A stretch of 50,398 nt of DNA, taken from Nesterenkonia salmonea. Its GTDB lineage: Bacteria > Actinomycetota > Actinomycetes > Actinomycetales > Micrococcaceae. The first letter of the stretch is position 1; the number at the start of each line of letters is the position of its first letter. Location: positions 536 through 50,933 of the forward strand of contig NZ_VAVZ01000026.1 of assembly GCF_005771525.1 (NCBI RefSeq), written 5' to 3'. This document shows positions 1-8,095 of the stretch, one piece after another. The notes beneath the pieces are model-generated. The model made no database searches, was not told the DNA's origin, and saw nothing but the letters and a program-made list of their open reading frames with translations. Position numbers and translations under genes: made by a program.

Positions 1-270
1 ACGCCAGATCAGCCGGGCAGGTGTCGCATAGACAGGAGCGTCAATCAGCTCGACCTCTCGCCGGCCAGCACTGACCGCGATGACCCCGCAATCGGGGCAA
101 CCGGTGAGGGTCTTTGCTGATTCCACCCACACGATCAGCGCAACCTCCTTGGTTGGCCGGTCCACAGCGGTGACGTGGAGGCCCTCCAGATCAGCGAAGA
201 GATCGCAGTCATGGCAGTAACTGATCTTGCCTGTTGGGCAAGCAGAGACGGGGCGCGTATTCTCGAACAT
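1..270 (-). CDS. ISL3-family transposase, N-terminal 90 residues (cut by window edge)
   Basis: Reading the minus strand from an ATG at 270 gives an open frame of 90 codons that runs off the window. It contains CPTGKISYCHDCDLF, then LEGLHVTAVDRPTKE, then a zinc-ribbon-like CPDCG near residue 62 followed by RREVELIDAPVY. This cysteine-rich start, with the phrases 'GLHVTAV' and 'LIDAP', is how actinobacterial ISL3 transposases begin. The DDE catalytic core would lie further left and is not visible, so activity cannot be judged. Its position just inside a GGCTCTTC end supports the call. Confidence 0.75.
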   Translation of the reverse strand, partial: MFENTRPVSACPTGKISYCHDCDLFADLEGLHVTAVDRPTKEVALIVWVESAKTLTGCPDCGVIAVSAGRREVELIDAPVYATPARLIWR

Positions 271-378
271 CGGGGTCGGGGTCCTTCTGACGACGTGTTG
301 CTTGGTCGCTACACATCATCGAGGCCCCGGCCCCTTCTTCATGCCCTACTCAAGATCCTCCGCGCGTCGCCAGCCCCA

Positions 379-396
379 CCCCAGATCCGAAGAGCC
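379..396 (-). repeat. Terminal inverted repeat of the ISL3-family element
   Basis: On the minus strand these 18 bases read GGCTCTTCGGATCTGGGG, the outer tip of the element. The partner repeat lies beyond the window. The recognisable hsdS protein sequence starts at the next base. Confidence 0.65.
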
Positions 397-1287
397 ACGA
401 AACCCGATGTCCTGAATTCTCGTTTTCTGTACTTCTATTTGATTGCGCCCGCGCAGCAAAAGCAGCTTCTCCAGCTGTCAGAAGGGTCAACTGTGGCGCA
501 TCTTAATGTTGCGGACATCAGAAACTTTGAAATGCCCACGCTTCCCCCTATCGAAGAGCAGCGGAGCATCGCGGCCACGCTGGGCGCCCTCGACGACAAG
601 ATCGACTCCAACCGCTGCGCAATCGGACTTATGGAACAACACGTGCTGTCGCGTTTCCAGCAACTGTTTGATGTTCAACAAGACCCTGCGGGGTTCCCGA
701 TCTCCGATCTCGTTCACCTTAATCGGCGTCACAAAGTAGCCAAAGGCTCCATAGCTACCTATGTCGGGATGTCTTCGCTTCCCACTTTTTTTCCGGTAGT
801 TGACGACTGGGAGAGCAAAGCTGTTGGTAGCGGACAGAAGTTCGTCAATGGTGATGTGCTTATGGCTCGCATAACCCCCTGCTTGGAGAACGGCAAGACT
901 GCGGTGGTCGACATGCTTGACGACGGAGAGGTCGGTTGGGGCTCTACCGAGTACGTGGTCCTCTCTCCCCGAGACGAGATCAGCACCCCATGGATTTACT
1001 GCTTACTGCGTAGTGAGGATGTCCGTGGCTGGGCCATTCGCCGCATGACTGGCTCATCCGGGCGACAAAGATTTTCACCAGACGGATTCAGCCAATATAG
1101 GGTTCCGAAACCTTGCCCAGAGGCTCTAGACGAGTTCAACGAGGAAGCGATTCCCATGTTTCTCCGGATGAGTCAGCTACGGGATGAATCGAAGAAGCTC
1201 GAGGCGCTGCGGGATTCGCTGCTTCCTGAGTTGCTGTCTGGTCGTATTCGCGTGCCTGAAGCTGCAGCGGTTCTCGTGTCTCGGTAA
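397..1287 (+). pseudogene. hsdS: hsdS remnant: type I restriction-modification specificity subunit, 5' end removed by IS insertion
   Basis: An open frame starts earlier, at 175, but its first 74 codons read through the insertion-sequence end in a non-coding sense. From TKPDVLNSRFLYFYLIAP onward it is clearly HsdS: the tail of the first target-recognition domain, the central conserved coiled coil (LPPIEEQRSIAATLGALDDKIDSN written in part), a second target-recognition domain, and the C-terminal coiled coil ending SLLPELLSGRIRVPEA. About 296 residues remain of a usual 380-450, so most of the first recognition domain is gone. HsdS gives the HsdM2S and HsdR2M2S2 complexes their DNA specificity. 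Truncated HsdS proteins with one recognition domain can sometimes dimerise and work, so loss of function is likely but not certain. The 175 start has no obvious ribosome-binding site. Confidence 0.85.
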
Positions 1288-1517
1288 CTTGATCGAGTTC
1301 GCAGTGGCTGCGAGCTAGCCGGCTGTCAAGGACGCGGAGGGCTGGCGAAATCTCGTCCGAGTCTCGGACCTCGTGCTTGACCTTCGGCGCCATGCGCGTC
1401 TAATCGGGGATTATGCCTCGGGGCTTTTCGACCTCCTGCGCTACGGGTCAGACTCATTCGAAACAAGTCCTGGGCGTTGAATTCCGTGATTGTAGTGGTC
1501 TTTGGCAGACTTGATAT

Positions 1518-2318
1518 ATGGCTGATGAACATGTGGCAGAGCTGGTGCAGGCACTCCAAGGCAGTGGGCCGAGTGCCGCGGATTGGATAGGCTCTGTCGC
1601 GTCAGCTCTCACGTTTCTTATTGCTGCCGCTGCACTTTTCATTGCGAAGAGGCAGTTGGGGGAAGCGTCAACAGCCCGCGAACAGTCCAAAGCGTTGGAA
1701 CGCGAGAAGTCTCAGCCCTATGTGGTGGCTTACCTCGAAGAGAACGGTGTCGGTTCCCATATCCACGATTTGGTAGTGAAGAACTTTGGGCAGACAGCCG
1801 GTCGCAATATACAGGTCTCATTCGAACCCGCCTTGAACCGAACGAACGGCGCAGAAGGCGTTGAACCAGTTGTACTTCCCGAGGCGATTTCTTTTTTGGC
1901 GCCGAGTCAGGAATGGCGAACGGTGTTTGACGTCGCGACGACTCGAGCAGGGCGAGCCGACATGCCAATGATTTACAGGGGCTTCGTCACATACGAAGGT
2001 CTAGAGGGCGAACGTCGAAACAGCGACGTTGTAATTGATCTCCACCCTCACAAAGCGCGCATCTACACGGAAGTCTTGGGTGTCCACCACGTGGCTAAGG
2101 CACTTCGTGATATCCGCGATACTCACAAGAAGTGGAATGAAGACATTCACGGTGGGCTCAAGGTGTTTTCGCGGGATGGACACGCCAAAGATGGAGCGAA
2201 GGCAAGAAAACTCCGGGAATATCAAGAGGAGCGTGCGGCCGAATCGAAACCTCCACAGAGGGGGCACCAAGATTCAGCAGACACGACCAGTGAAGCCCAG
2301 GCCGATCCCACGGAGTAG
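1518..2318 (+). CDS. Hypothetical membrane-anchored protein inside the restriction locus
   Basis: This 266-residue protein is not recognised. It has a short cytoplasmic start, one strong hydrophobic segment at about residues 25-45 (SALTFLIAAAALFIAKRQL), a charged helical stretch to about 70, then a mixed alpha/beta domain to about 200. The tail is very polar and rich in Lys, Glu, Gln and Arg, probably disordered. The layout suggests one membrane anchor with a globular cytoplasmic domain. Such one-helix proteins are common riders in restriction and defence islands, but no motif gives an activity. No clear Shine-Dalgarno precedes the ATG. It lies between the hsdS remnant and the toxin-antitoxin pair, with 230 and 680 bases of non-coding sequence on either side, so it is probably transcribed alone. 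Confidence 0.7.
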   Translation: MADEHVAELVQALQGSGPSAADWIGSVASALTFLIAAAALFIAKRQLGEASTAREQSKALEREKSQPYVVAYLEENGVGSHIHDLVVKNFGQTAGRNIQVSFEPALNRTNGAEGVEPVVLPEAISFLAPSQEWRTVFDVATTRAGRADMPMIYRGFVTYEGLEGERRNSDVVIDLHPHKARIYTEVLGVHHVAKALRDIRDTHKKWNEDIHGGLKVFSRDGHAKDGAKARKLREYQEERAAESKPPQRGHQDSADTTSEAQADPTE

Positions 2319-2961
2319 TTGAACGGACGTTTCAGCCACATCTGATGTGCTTGCGTGTTTGACTTGCACTAGCTTCGCGAAGGAAGCAATAGCTCAGTGA
2401 GCCTATCGCGTGCAGAGGTGCACGCCGCGTCTGGTGAGGTGCAGCCGACCAGATTGCGCCCCACCGTTGCCGCACCGCCCGGATGCTCTAGTCCGTGTAC
2501 CACCGGATAGGGTCAAGCGGACGAGACTCTCAATACGCGAGACCCCGCGCTTGACTGCGGAGAGCCGGCTCACGCGTCACGCACCACCGCTCTGATCAGT
2601 GCAGCCCGAGTAGACAATCCATACAGTTTCTGTAGTGACTGGTTCCATTCGTGAGTTGAACGGAACTCTTCATGAGAGTTCGGTTTTGAGCCACTACGTC
2701 TTCCAGGTCTCGGTCTTAGGCTGTTCCGTCGGGACGTCTATCTCCAGTGAACGCGCGATAGATTACATTGGAATTCCGTGAAGACGCTGCCGGACCGTAT
2801 GCCTACGAAACGGGTGCAGCCTCGACTGCTCAGTTCTCATAGCCACGTAAAGACTCGGACTCTCTCTCGCTGCGATAGCAGCGAAGGAGAAGGTCCCCGA
2901 ATGCTCTGGGAGGGTCTACTGCTTCTGCTATCACACAGGAGAATTCCCAAGCTTTACGGCG
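2319..2961. other. Gene-poor spacer in the restriction island
   Basis: About 640 bases without a convincing gene. The short open frames here have no ribosome-binding site and unnatural, Arg/Pro-rich composition. The only structure seen is a 7-bp hairpin at 2663-2681 (GAACTCT, 5-base loop, AGAGTTC) followed by GGTTTT, possibly a weak terminator. Spacers of this kind are usual in recently assembled accessory islands. Confidence 0.5.
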
Positions 2962-2983
2962 TATACTTGTGACTACATGTAGT
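2962..2983 (+). promoter_or_regulatory. Promoter -10 with overlapping 12-bp operator of the relBE-type operon
   Basis: A TATACT hexamer (2962-2967) is followed five bases later by the perfect 12-bp palindrome ACTACATGTAGT (2972-2983). The expected transcription start falls inside the palindrome. This fits autorepression by a ribbon-helix-helix antitoxin. The palindrome ends 15 bases before the antitoxin ATG. Confidence 0.65.
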
Positions 2984-2998
2984 TCATTAGGAGGAGTC

Positions 2999-3274
2999 AT
3001 GGCTAGCGCTGTCCCTACATCACTCCGGTTGCCCGCCGATGTGGACGCACGCCTGGAGCGCCTGGCGGCCGAGACCAACCGGTCCAAGTCCTTCTACCTG
3101 CGCGAGTTGGTGACCTCTGGGCTGGACCGCCTTGAGTGGGAATACTCCATCGCAAAGCGCGCCGAGGACATTCGCGCTGGACGCCGTGAGACCATTCCGC
3201 TGGAGGACGTTGAGCGAGAGCTGGGAATCCAGGATGAGCCGGTGGATATGAGCATCCTGGATGAGGTCGAGTGA
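2999..3274 (+). CDS. relB: RelB/DinJ-type ribbon-helix-helix antitoxin
   Basis: A 91-residue protein that should repress its own operon and neutralise the toxin encoded next. The start TSLRLPADVDARLERLAA is a classic ribbon-helix-helix DNA-binding strand and helix, followed by TNRSKSFYLRELV. The C-terminal half is acidic (DVERELGIQDEPVDMSILDEVE in part), as expected for toxin wrapping. The ATG at 2999 was chosen because TTAGGAGGAG stands just before it; an in-frame extension to 2969 would run through the operator. It overlaps the toxin by 4 bases. Whether the subfamily is RelB, ParD-like or DinJ cannot be settled by eye. Confidence 0.88.
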   Translation: MASAVPTSLRLPADVDARLERLAAETNRSKSFYLRELVTSGLDRLEWEYSIAKRAEDIRAGRRETIPLEDVERELGIQDEPVDMSILDEVE

Positions 3275-3537
3275 GCTGGAGAGTAGAACTCGACTCTGCC
3301 GCTCAACGACAGCTCAGAAAGCTCGACCCACAGGCAGCCCGCAGGCTCAGAGACGCACTGCGTGCGTTGGCCTCCCTCGAAGATCCCCGCACCCGCGGCA
3401 AGGCGCTCACTGGACCATTGAAGGGGCACTGGCGCTACCGAGTCGGAGACTACCGGATCATCTGCGATATTCAGGATGAGAAGCTCGTCATCATCGCACT
3501 GGACCTTGGCCACCGCCGGGAAATCTACGACGGCTAA
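3271..3537 (+). CDS. relE: RelE/ParE-superfamily toxin
   Basis: An 88-residue basic protein starting at a GTG that overlaps the antitoxin stop (GTGA). It begins WRVELDSAAQRQLRKLDPQAARRL and ends with YRVGDYRIICDIQDEKLVIIALDLGHRREIYDG in part. This is the RelE fold, with the conserved Y-R-V-G-(D/N)-Y-R-I strand and an H-R-x-x-I-Y end. In RelE toxins that cut mRNA on the ribosome, basic residues and a C-terminal Tyr act in catalysis; here the Arg/His residues and a terminal Tyr at position 86 are present. An intact, tightly coupled pair with its own operator suggests an addiction module that stabilises the restriction island. Confidence 0.88.
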   Translation: MSWRVELDSAAQRQLRKLDPQAARRLRDALRALASLEDPRTRGKALTGPLKGHWRYRVGDYRIICDIQDEKLVIIALDLGHRREIYDG

Positions 3538-3646
3538 GAAACATCCAGTGCAAGCAAAGACGATCACCGAACCCCAAGAATTGAGAACCGCCTCTGACCT
3601 GCTTGTAGAGTGGTCAGCAACCGCCTGAGGCCTTGAGGGAGGGTGC

Positions 3647-6600
3647 ATGGGGCTCGCCTACAACGAGGAAGCAGTAGAAAACGCTGCACTCAATCAATTG
3701 CGCCAACTGGGCTACGAAATTCTTCACGGGCCGGACATCGCACCGGACTCCCTCCACCCGGAACGCGACGAATGGCTCCAGACAATCCTTACCGGCCGCC
3801 TCGAACACGCGATCGCGCGACTCAATCCAGAGGCCACCGACGAGCACCACAAAGAAGCCGCCAAACGGTTCCTGCGCGCCGAACACCAGGACCTCATCCT
3901 GGAAAACATGCGCAAACACGAGTTCCTCCTCCACGGCGTACCAGTCGCCTACAGCGACAGTGGCCAACAGCGCACCAAACGGCTAAGGCTCATCGACTTC
4001 CACGACACTCAAGCGAATGACTGGGTCGCAGTCAACCAATTCACCGTCATCGAACACCGCGACCGACGCCCAGACATCCTCACCTTCATCAACGGAATCC
4101 CCGTAGCCCTCTTCGAGCTGAAGAGCCCCTCCACTCAAGGTGCGAGCTTGAAATCTGCCTGGAACCAAATCCAGACCTACCGCGAAGACATCCCCTCACT
4201 GTTCACCACCAATGCAGTCACCGTCATCAGCGACTGGTCATCCTCCTCCATGAGCACCTTCACCGCCGGGTTCGAACACTACGCGCCGTGGAAGACCATC
4301 GACGGGACTGAGACAGCCTCGGGCACAGCCTCACTCGATGTCCTCATGAAGGGAGTTTTCACCCCACACAGGTTCCTGGATCTGCTGGCTAACTTCATCG
4401 TCTTCTCCGAAGAGACCACCTCAACTTCGAGTGGTCAGGCAAAGAACATCATCGTCAAACGGGTGGCCAAATATCACCAGTACTGGGCGGTGAACAAGGC
4501 AGTTGAATCCGTCGTCGTCGCTTCCTCTCCTCAAGGTGATAAACGCGGTGGGGTCGTCTGGCACACTCAAGGCTCAGGCAAGAGCTTCGAGATGGTCTTC
4601 TTCGCTGGCAAGATTCTGACTGACCCGCGCATGGCCAACCCGACCTTGGTCTTCCTCACAGACCGCCAAGACCTGGACAACCAGCTCTTCGAAGAAGTCT
4701 TTGCACCCGCATCAGTGCTCCCCGAACAACCCGTCCAAGCCGAGACGCGGGAAGACCTGAGGGAGAAACTGCGCCGCGCCAGCGGGGGCATTATCTTCAC
4801 CACCCTGCAGAAATTCGGTGGAGAAGTGGACGGTGAGCGCCTCCTCACCGACCGGCGCAACGTGGTGGTCATCGCTGATGAGGCCCACCGCTCCCAATAC
4901 GGTCTGCAAACCCGATTCAACGAACAAAGCGGAAAATTCACCGGCGGCCTAGCGAAATACATGCGGGATGCGCTGCCCCATGCCACATACCTAGGCTTCA
5001 CCGGAACACCGATCGAGTCGACCGACAAGTCCACCAAAGCCGTATTCGGCGACTACATCGACGTCTACGACCTCTCTCAAGCAGTCGCCGATGAAGCCAC
5101 CGTAAGGATTTACTACGAATCCCGGCTGGCCAAGATCAACCTCGACAAAGAGGACCTAGAAGCCCTCGACCAGCTCACTGAAGAGATCACCGGTGAAGCG
5201 GAAGAATCCGCAGCTCAGAAAGCTAAGAGCAAATGGGCGCGCCTAGAAGCCGTGGTGGGTTCTGATGCTCGCCTGGATCTGGTGGCCGCCGACATCGTCA
5301 AGCACTGGGAAGCACGGCGGGACGAGATGGCTGGCAAAGCAATGATCGTCACCATGAGCCGCCGCATCGCCGTGGAGCTCTACAAGAAGATCACTACACT
5401 CCGACCAGCCTGGCATTCCGAGGACACCTCGGCGGGGAAGATCAAAGTGGTCATGACCGGCTCGGCCGCCGACCCCACCCACTTCCAACCGCACCTCTAC
5501 GACAAGAAACAGCGCAACCAGCTCAAGGCGCGGGCTAAAAACCCGGGAGATGAACTGGAACTGGTCATCGTCCGAGACATGTGGCTCACCGGCTTCGATT
5601 CGCCCTCCATGCACACCATGTACGTGGACAAAACTATGCAGGGCGCTGGTCTCATGCAGGCCATCGCCCGGGTCAACAGGCGCTACAAAGACAAAACCGG
5701 GGGGCTGATTGTCGACTACATCGGCATCTTCACCAAGCTCCAGGACGCCCTCGCCGAATACTCGCCCTCCGACCGGGAGACCACCGGGGTGCCCATCGAA
5801 CAGATGGTCGCCATCATGCAGGAAAAGCACGATGTGGTCACGGCCATGCTGCACGGAGTGGACCACCAGGTGACACCACAGATGAGTGACGCGCAACGCC
5901 TTGATGTATATCAGCGCGTGATCAACCACGTCCTGGAGCGCGGCGCTGCCGACACATCTGCGGGCAAAAACCTTACCGAGCGTTTCCTGGATGAGGTCCT
6001 TGCCCTCATCAAAGCATTCGCTCTCTGCGGCGCCAGTGACGAGGCCGCGAGAATCCGCGACGATGTGGCGCTCTTTACCGCCGTGCGCGCCGCCATCATC
6101 AAGTTTCAGGCACCCGAGTCCGGTTCTGGCGGTTCAGGTGCGGAAGACCTCGACACTGCCATCAGCCAGATCGTCAACCAGGCAATTACTGCTGACCAAG
6201 TCATCGATGTCTATGGGTTCGAGGGCAGAGAGAAACCGGAGCTCTCCCTTCTGGATGAAGACTTCCTCAACCGGCTCGCAGCGCAGAAAGACAAGGAACA
6301 CGTCCACCTGGCAATGCTCAGGAAACTACTCAACGATGAGGTCAAGACCGTACGCCGCACCAATGTGGTCAAGGGTCGGAAATTCTCCGAAATGCTCGAC
6401 GCCGCGGTCAACAAATACACCAACCAAGCTCTCAGTGCCGCTGAAGTAATTGCCGAACTGGTGAAGGTCGCCAAAGAGATGAAGGGTGAAGAGCAGCGCG
6501 CTGAACAGCTGAACCTCTCCGTGGGTGAACTCGCCTTCTTTGACGCACTCGCGCAGAACGGCTCGGCCGTCACTGAAATGGGCGATGAAAAGCTGCGCGA

Positions 6601-6805
6601 CATCACCGTAGACCTCGTCCAGTCAGTGCAGTCATCGGTGACCATCGACTGGCAGAATCGAGACTCCGTAAAAGCCGGCATGCGTTCCAGACTCAGGCGT
6701 TTGCTGGCCATCCACGGGTATCCTCCCGACCACCAAGAGCACGCCATTGACCTTGTTCTCGACCAGGCGCAGCTGACCGCCACATATTCAGGAGTGAAGC
6801 AATGA
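3647..6805 (+). CDS. hsdR: Type I restriction endonuclease subunit HsdR
   Basis: A 1052-residue motor and nuclease subunit of a type I restriction complex, of normal length. The N-terminal nuclease shows RPD at 141-143 and ELK at 157-159 (the PD-(D/E)xK site in NGIPVALFELK). A Q-tip-like YHQYWAVNKA lies near 276-285. Helicase motifs follow: Walker A TQGSGKS (307-313), DEAH (411-414), GFTGTP (450-455), and QAIARVNRR in the second RecA domain. The end (from about residue 860) matches the HsdR C-terminal helical domain that docks on HsdM. The ATG follows GAGGGAGGGTGC. It needs HsdM and HsdS to act; hsdS is broken here and hsdM is not visible. Its last four bases overlap proC, so the two may be translationally coupled. 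Confidence 0.95.
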   Translation: MGLAYNEEAVENAALNQLRQLGYEILHGPDIAPDSLHPERDEWLQTILTGRLEHAIARLNPEATDEHHKEAAKRFLRAEHQDLILENMRKHEFLLHGVPVAYSDSGQQRTKRLRLIDFHDTQANDWVAVNQFTVIEHRDRRPDILTFINGIPVALFELKSPSTQGASLKSAWNQIQTYREDIPSLFTTNAVTVISDWSSSSMSTFTAGFEHYAPWKTIDGTETASGTASLDVLMKGVFTPHRFLDLLANFIVFSEETTSTSSGQAKNIIVKRVAKYHQYWAVNKAVESVVVASSPQGDKRGGVVWHTQGSGKSFEMVFFAGKILTDPRMANPTLVFLTDRQDLDNQLFEEVFAPASVLPEQPVQAETREDLREKLRRASGGIIFTTLQKFGGEVDGERLLTDRRNVVVIADEAHRSQYGLQTRFNEQSGKFTGGLAKYMRDALPHATYLGFTGTPIESTDKSTKAVFGDYIDVYDLSQAVADEATVRIYYESRLAKINLDKEDLEALDQLTEEITGEAEESAAQKAKSKWARLEAVVGSDARLDLVAADIVKHWEARRDEMAGKAMIVTMSRRIAVELYKKITTLRPAWHSEDTSAGKIKVVMTGSAADPTHFQPHLYDKKQRNQLKARAKNPGDELELVIVRDMWLTGFDSPSMHTMYVDKTMQGAGLMQAIARVNRRYKDKTGGLIVDYIGIFTKLQDALAEYSPSDRETTGVPIEQMVAIMQEKHDVVTAMLHGVDHQVTPQMSDAQRLDVYQRVINHVLERGAADTSAGKNLTERFLDEVLALIKAFALCGASDEAARIRDDVALFTAVRAAIIKFQAPESGSGGSGAEDLDTAISQIVNQAITADQVIDVYGFEGREKPELSLLDEDFLNRLAAQKDKEHVHLAMLRKLLNDEVKTVRRTNVVKGRKFSEMLDAAVNKYTNQALSAAEVIAELVKVAKEMKGEEQRAEQLNLSVGELAFFDALAQNGSAVTEMGDEKLRDITVDLVQSVQSSVTIDWQNRDSVKAGMRSRLRRLLAIHGYPPDHQEHAIDLVLDQAQLTATYSGVKQ

Positions 6806-7638
6806 CTAAGATCGCCATGCTCGGGCTTGGGTCCATGAATGGGGCCATCCTTGCCGGGCTTCTAGGCTCCGGTGTTCCAGCCGAGAACGTCATAGGCACC
6901 GCACGGTCTGCTGAGTCGGCTCAGAAGCGTTCGGAGCAGTACGGTGTGCCCATGGTGGCTGAGGAGCACGACGGCGCCGCTAACACCACCGCAGCGGCTC
7001 AGGCGGACGTGGTCTTCCTGGGAGTGAAGCCCCACCAAATCGTGGACCTCTGCCGTGAGATCAAAGATGCGCTGAAACCCGAGACCGTCGTCGTCTCCGT
7101 AGCAGCCGCGGTGACCATCGACATGATGGAGTCGGCCTTGGCAGAAGGCCAGCCCGTCATCCGCACGATGCCCAACACCCCCATGTCCGTCGGCGAAGGC
7201 GTAGTGGGTCTGGCAGCAGGCTCCCATGTGAGCCAGGAACAGACGCAGACCGTGGCTGAGCTGCTGGGCGCCTCAGGCTCTGTGCACGTCCTGACAGAGG
7301 ATCAGATCGATGCGCTCACGGGCGTGGCCGGATCGGGCCCGGCCTACGCGTTCTACCTCGCCGAACATATGGCCGCTGCCGGGGTAGAGATGGGCCTGGA
7401 CCCCCAGATCGCTGCAGATTTAGCCGCCCAGACACTCTACGGAGCCGGCAAGATGCTGGTGGAGAACCGCGGACAGAACGATGCCGCGCAGCTGCGCCGA
7501 AATGTCACGAGCCCCAATGGCACTACCCAGAAAGCGATCGAGACGTTCGACGCCGCAGATATGGACGCCACGATCCGCGCCGGTGCCAAGGCCAGCTCTT
7601 CACGCGCTGCAGAGATCACGCACCAGCTACGCGGCTAG
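6802..7638 (+). CDS. proC: Pyrroline-5-carboxylate reductase
   Basis: A 278-residue enzyme for the last step of proline synthesis, reducing 1-pyrroline-5-carboxylate with NAD(P)H in the cytosol. The start IAMLGLGSMNGAI is the Rossmann dinucleotide loop, VKPHQ near 76 and RTMPNTP near 120 are family signatures, and the C-terminal dimerisation domain holds the ProC signature GVAGSGPAYAFYLAEHM and later RRNVTSPNGTT. Proline is also a compatible solute, which suits the ectoine genes further on. It overlaps the restriction gene hsdR by ATGA, an odd pairing of accessory and core genes. Its stop shares the palindrome CTAG with the stop of the convergent glutaredoxin-like gene. Confidence 0.96.
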   Translation: MTKIAMLGLGSMNGAILAGLLGSGVPAENVIGTARSAESAQKRSEQYGVPMVAEEHDGAANTTAAAQADVVFLGVKPHQIVDLCREIKDALKPETVVVSVAAAVTIDMMESALAEGQPVIRTMPNTPMSVGEGVVGLAAGSHVSQEQTQTVAELLGASGSVHVLTEDQIDALTGVAGSGPAYAFYLAEHMAAAGVEMGLDPQIAADLAAQTLYGAGKMLVENRGQNDAAQLRRNVTSPNGTTQKAIETFDAADMDATIRAGAKASSSRAAEITHQLRG

Positions 7639-7892
7639 GCAGCCTCAGCCAGCAGCCGGCGAAGCCTGACGGGGTCGATCTTCCAAAAGTCCCGTACCTT
7701 GCCGTTGATGCGCAGTACCGGAATTTCCTCGGCAAACTGGGCGCGCAGGGCGTCGTCGTGCTCAATATTGATCTCTTCAGGAGTAATGCCGAACTCTGCA
7801 CAGACCTCTTCAGTGACCCTCAGCGCCTCGGCGCAGAGGTGGCAGCCCGGTGTGGTGAGCAGATCAACGGCTACCTCGGGGGACTCGGACAT
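7635..7892 (-). CDS. Glutaredoxin-like thioredoxin-fold protein
   Basis: An 85-residue thioredoxin-fold protein of the DUF836/glutaredoxin-like group. LLTTPGCHLCAEA carries a CxxC pair right after the first strand, and EIPVLRINGKV holds the cis-proline loop. It probably takes part in dithiol-disulfide exchange in the cytosol; the partner is unknown, and actinobacteria usually rely on mycothiol. The start at 7892 was chosen because AGGAGGAGC lies immediately upstream; a start 11 codons earlier would overlie that site. It is convergent with proC, sharing CTAG at the stops. Confidence 0.88.
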   Translation of the reverse strand: MSESPEVAVDLLTTPGCHLCAEALRVTEEVCAEFGITPEEINIEHDDALRAQFAEEIPVLRINGKVRDFWKIDPVRLRRLLAEAA

Positions 7893-7926
7893 GGAGCTCC
7901 TCCTGGGGAAAGGGTGGACAGACACG

Positions 7927-7952
7927 CAAAAGCCCCGGCCGTAGCCGGGGCC
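7927..7952 (-). terminator. Rho-independent terminator after the bS22 gene
   Basis: On the minus strand a GC-rich stem (CCCCGGC, 4-base loop TACG, GCCGGGG) is followed by CTTTT. It lies 14 bases past the stop of the small ribosomal gene, which fits termination of that short transcript before the glutaredoxin-like gene. Confidence 0.8.
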
Positions 7953-7965
7953 GTGCGTGAAGTTG

Positions 7966-8064
7966 CTACTTCTTATTGCGCCGCTGGTGGCGGGTCTTCC
8001 GCAGACGTTTGCGGTGCTTTTTCTTCGCCATGCGCTTACGGCGCTTCTTAATCACTGAGCCCAT
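7966..8064 (-). CDS. bS22-type / AURKAIP1-COX24 domain small ribosomal protein
   Basis: A 32-residue, extremely basic peptide: MGSVIKKRRKRMAKKKHR followed by KRLRKTRHQRRNKK. This matches the actinobacterial AURKAIP1/COX24-domain peptide (called bS22 in Mycobacterium ribosomes), which binds the small subunit near the decoding region. It is below the usual gene-finding length and easily missed. A weak AAGGAC lies about 12 bases before the ATG. A strong terminator follows directly, so it is probably a highly expressed single-gene unit. Confidence 0.9.
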   Translation of the reverse strand: MGSVIKKRRKRMAKKKHRKRLRKTRHQRRNKK

Positions 8065-8095
8065 AGGGTGAACAGTCCTTACGTTGGTGGGTGGA

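Larger units (their letters stand above)
1..396 (-). mobile_element. ISL3-family insertion sequence, one end only
   Basis: The left edge carries the transposase-start end of an insertion sequence. The outer boundary is set at base 396 because, read on the minus strand from there, the sequence begins GGCTCTTCGGATCTGGGG. A GGCTCTTC start is typical of ISL3-family terminal repeats, for example corynebacterial IS31831. The transposase start lies 126 bases inside this end. The hsdS reading frame becomes recognisable exactly outside the boundary. ISL3 elements usually make 8-bp target duplications, so bases 397-404 would be one copy; the other end is outside the window. Confidence 0.75.

Noticed and set aside
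175-396. First 74 codons of the apparent HsdS frame
   Set aside because: They lie in the insertion-sequence end opposite to its transposase and resemble no HsdS; the frame is open by chance.
2410-2595. 62-codon open frame in the island spacer
   Set aside because: Arg/Pro/Thr-rich, no ribosome-binding site, no family resemblance.
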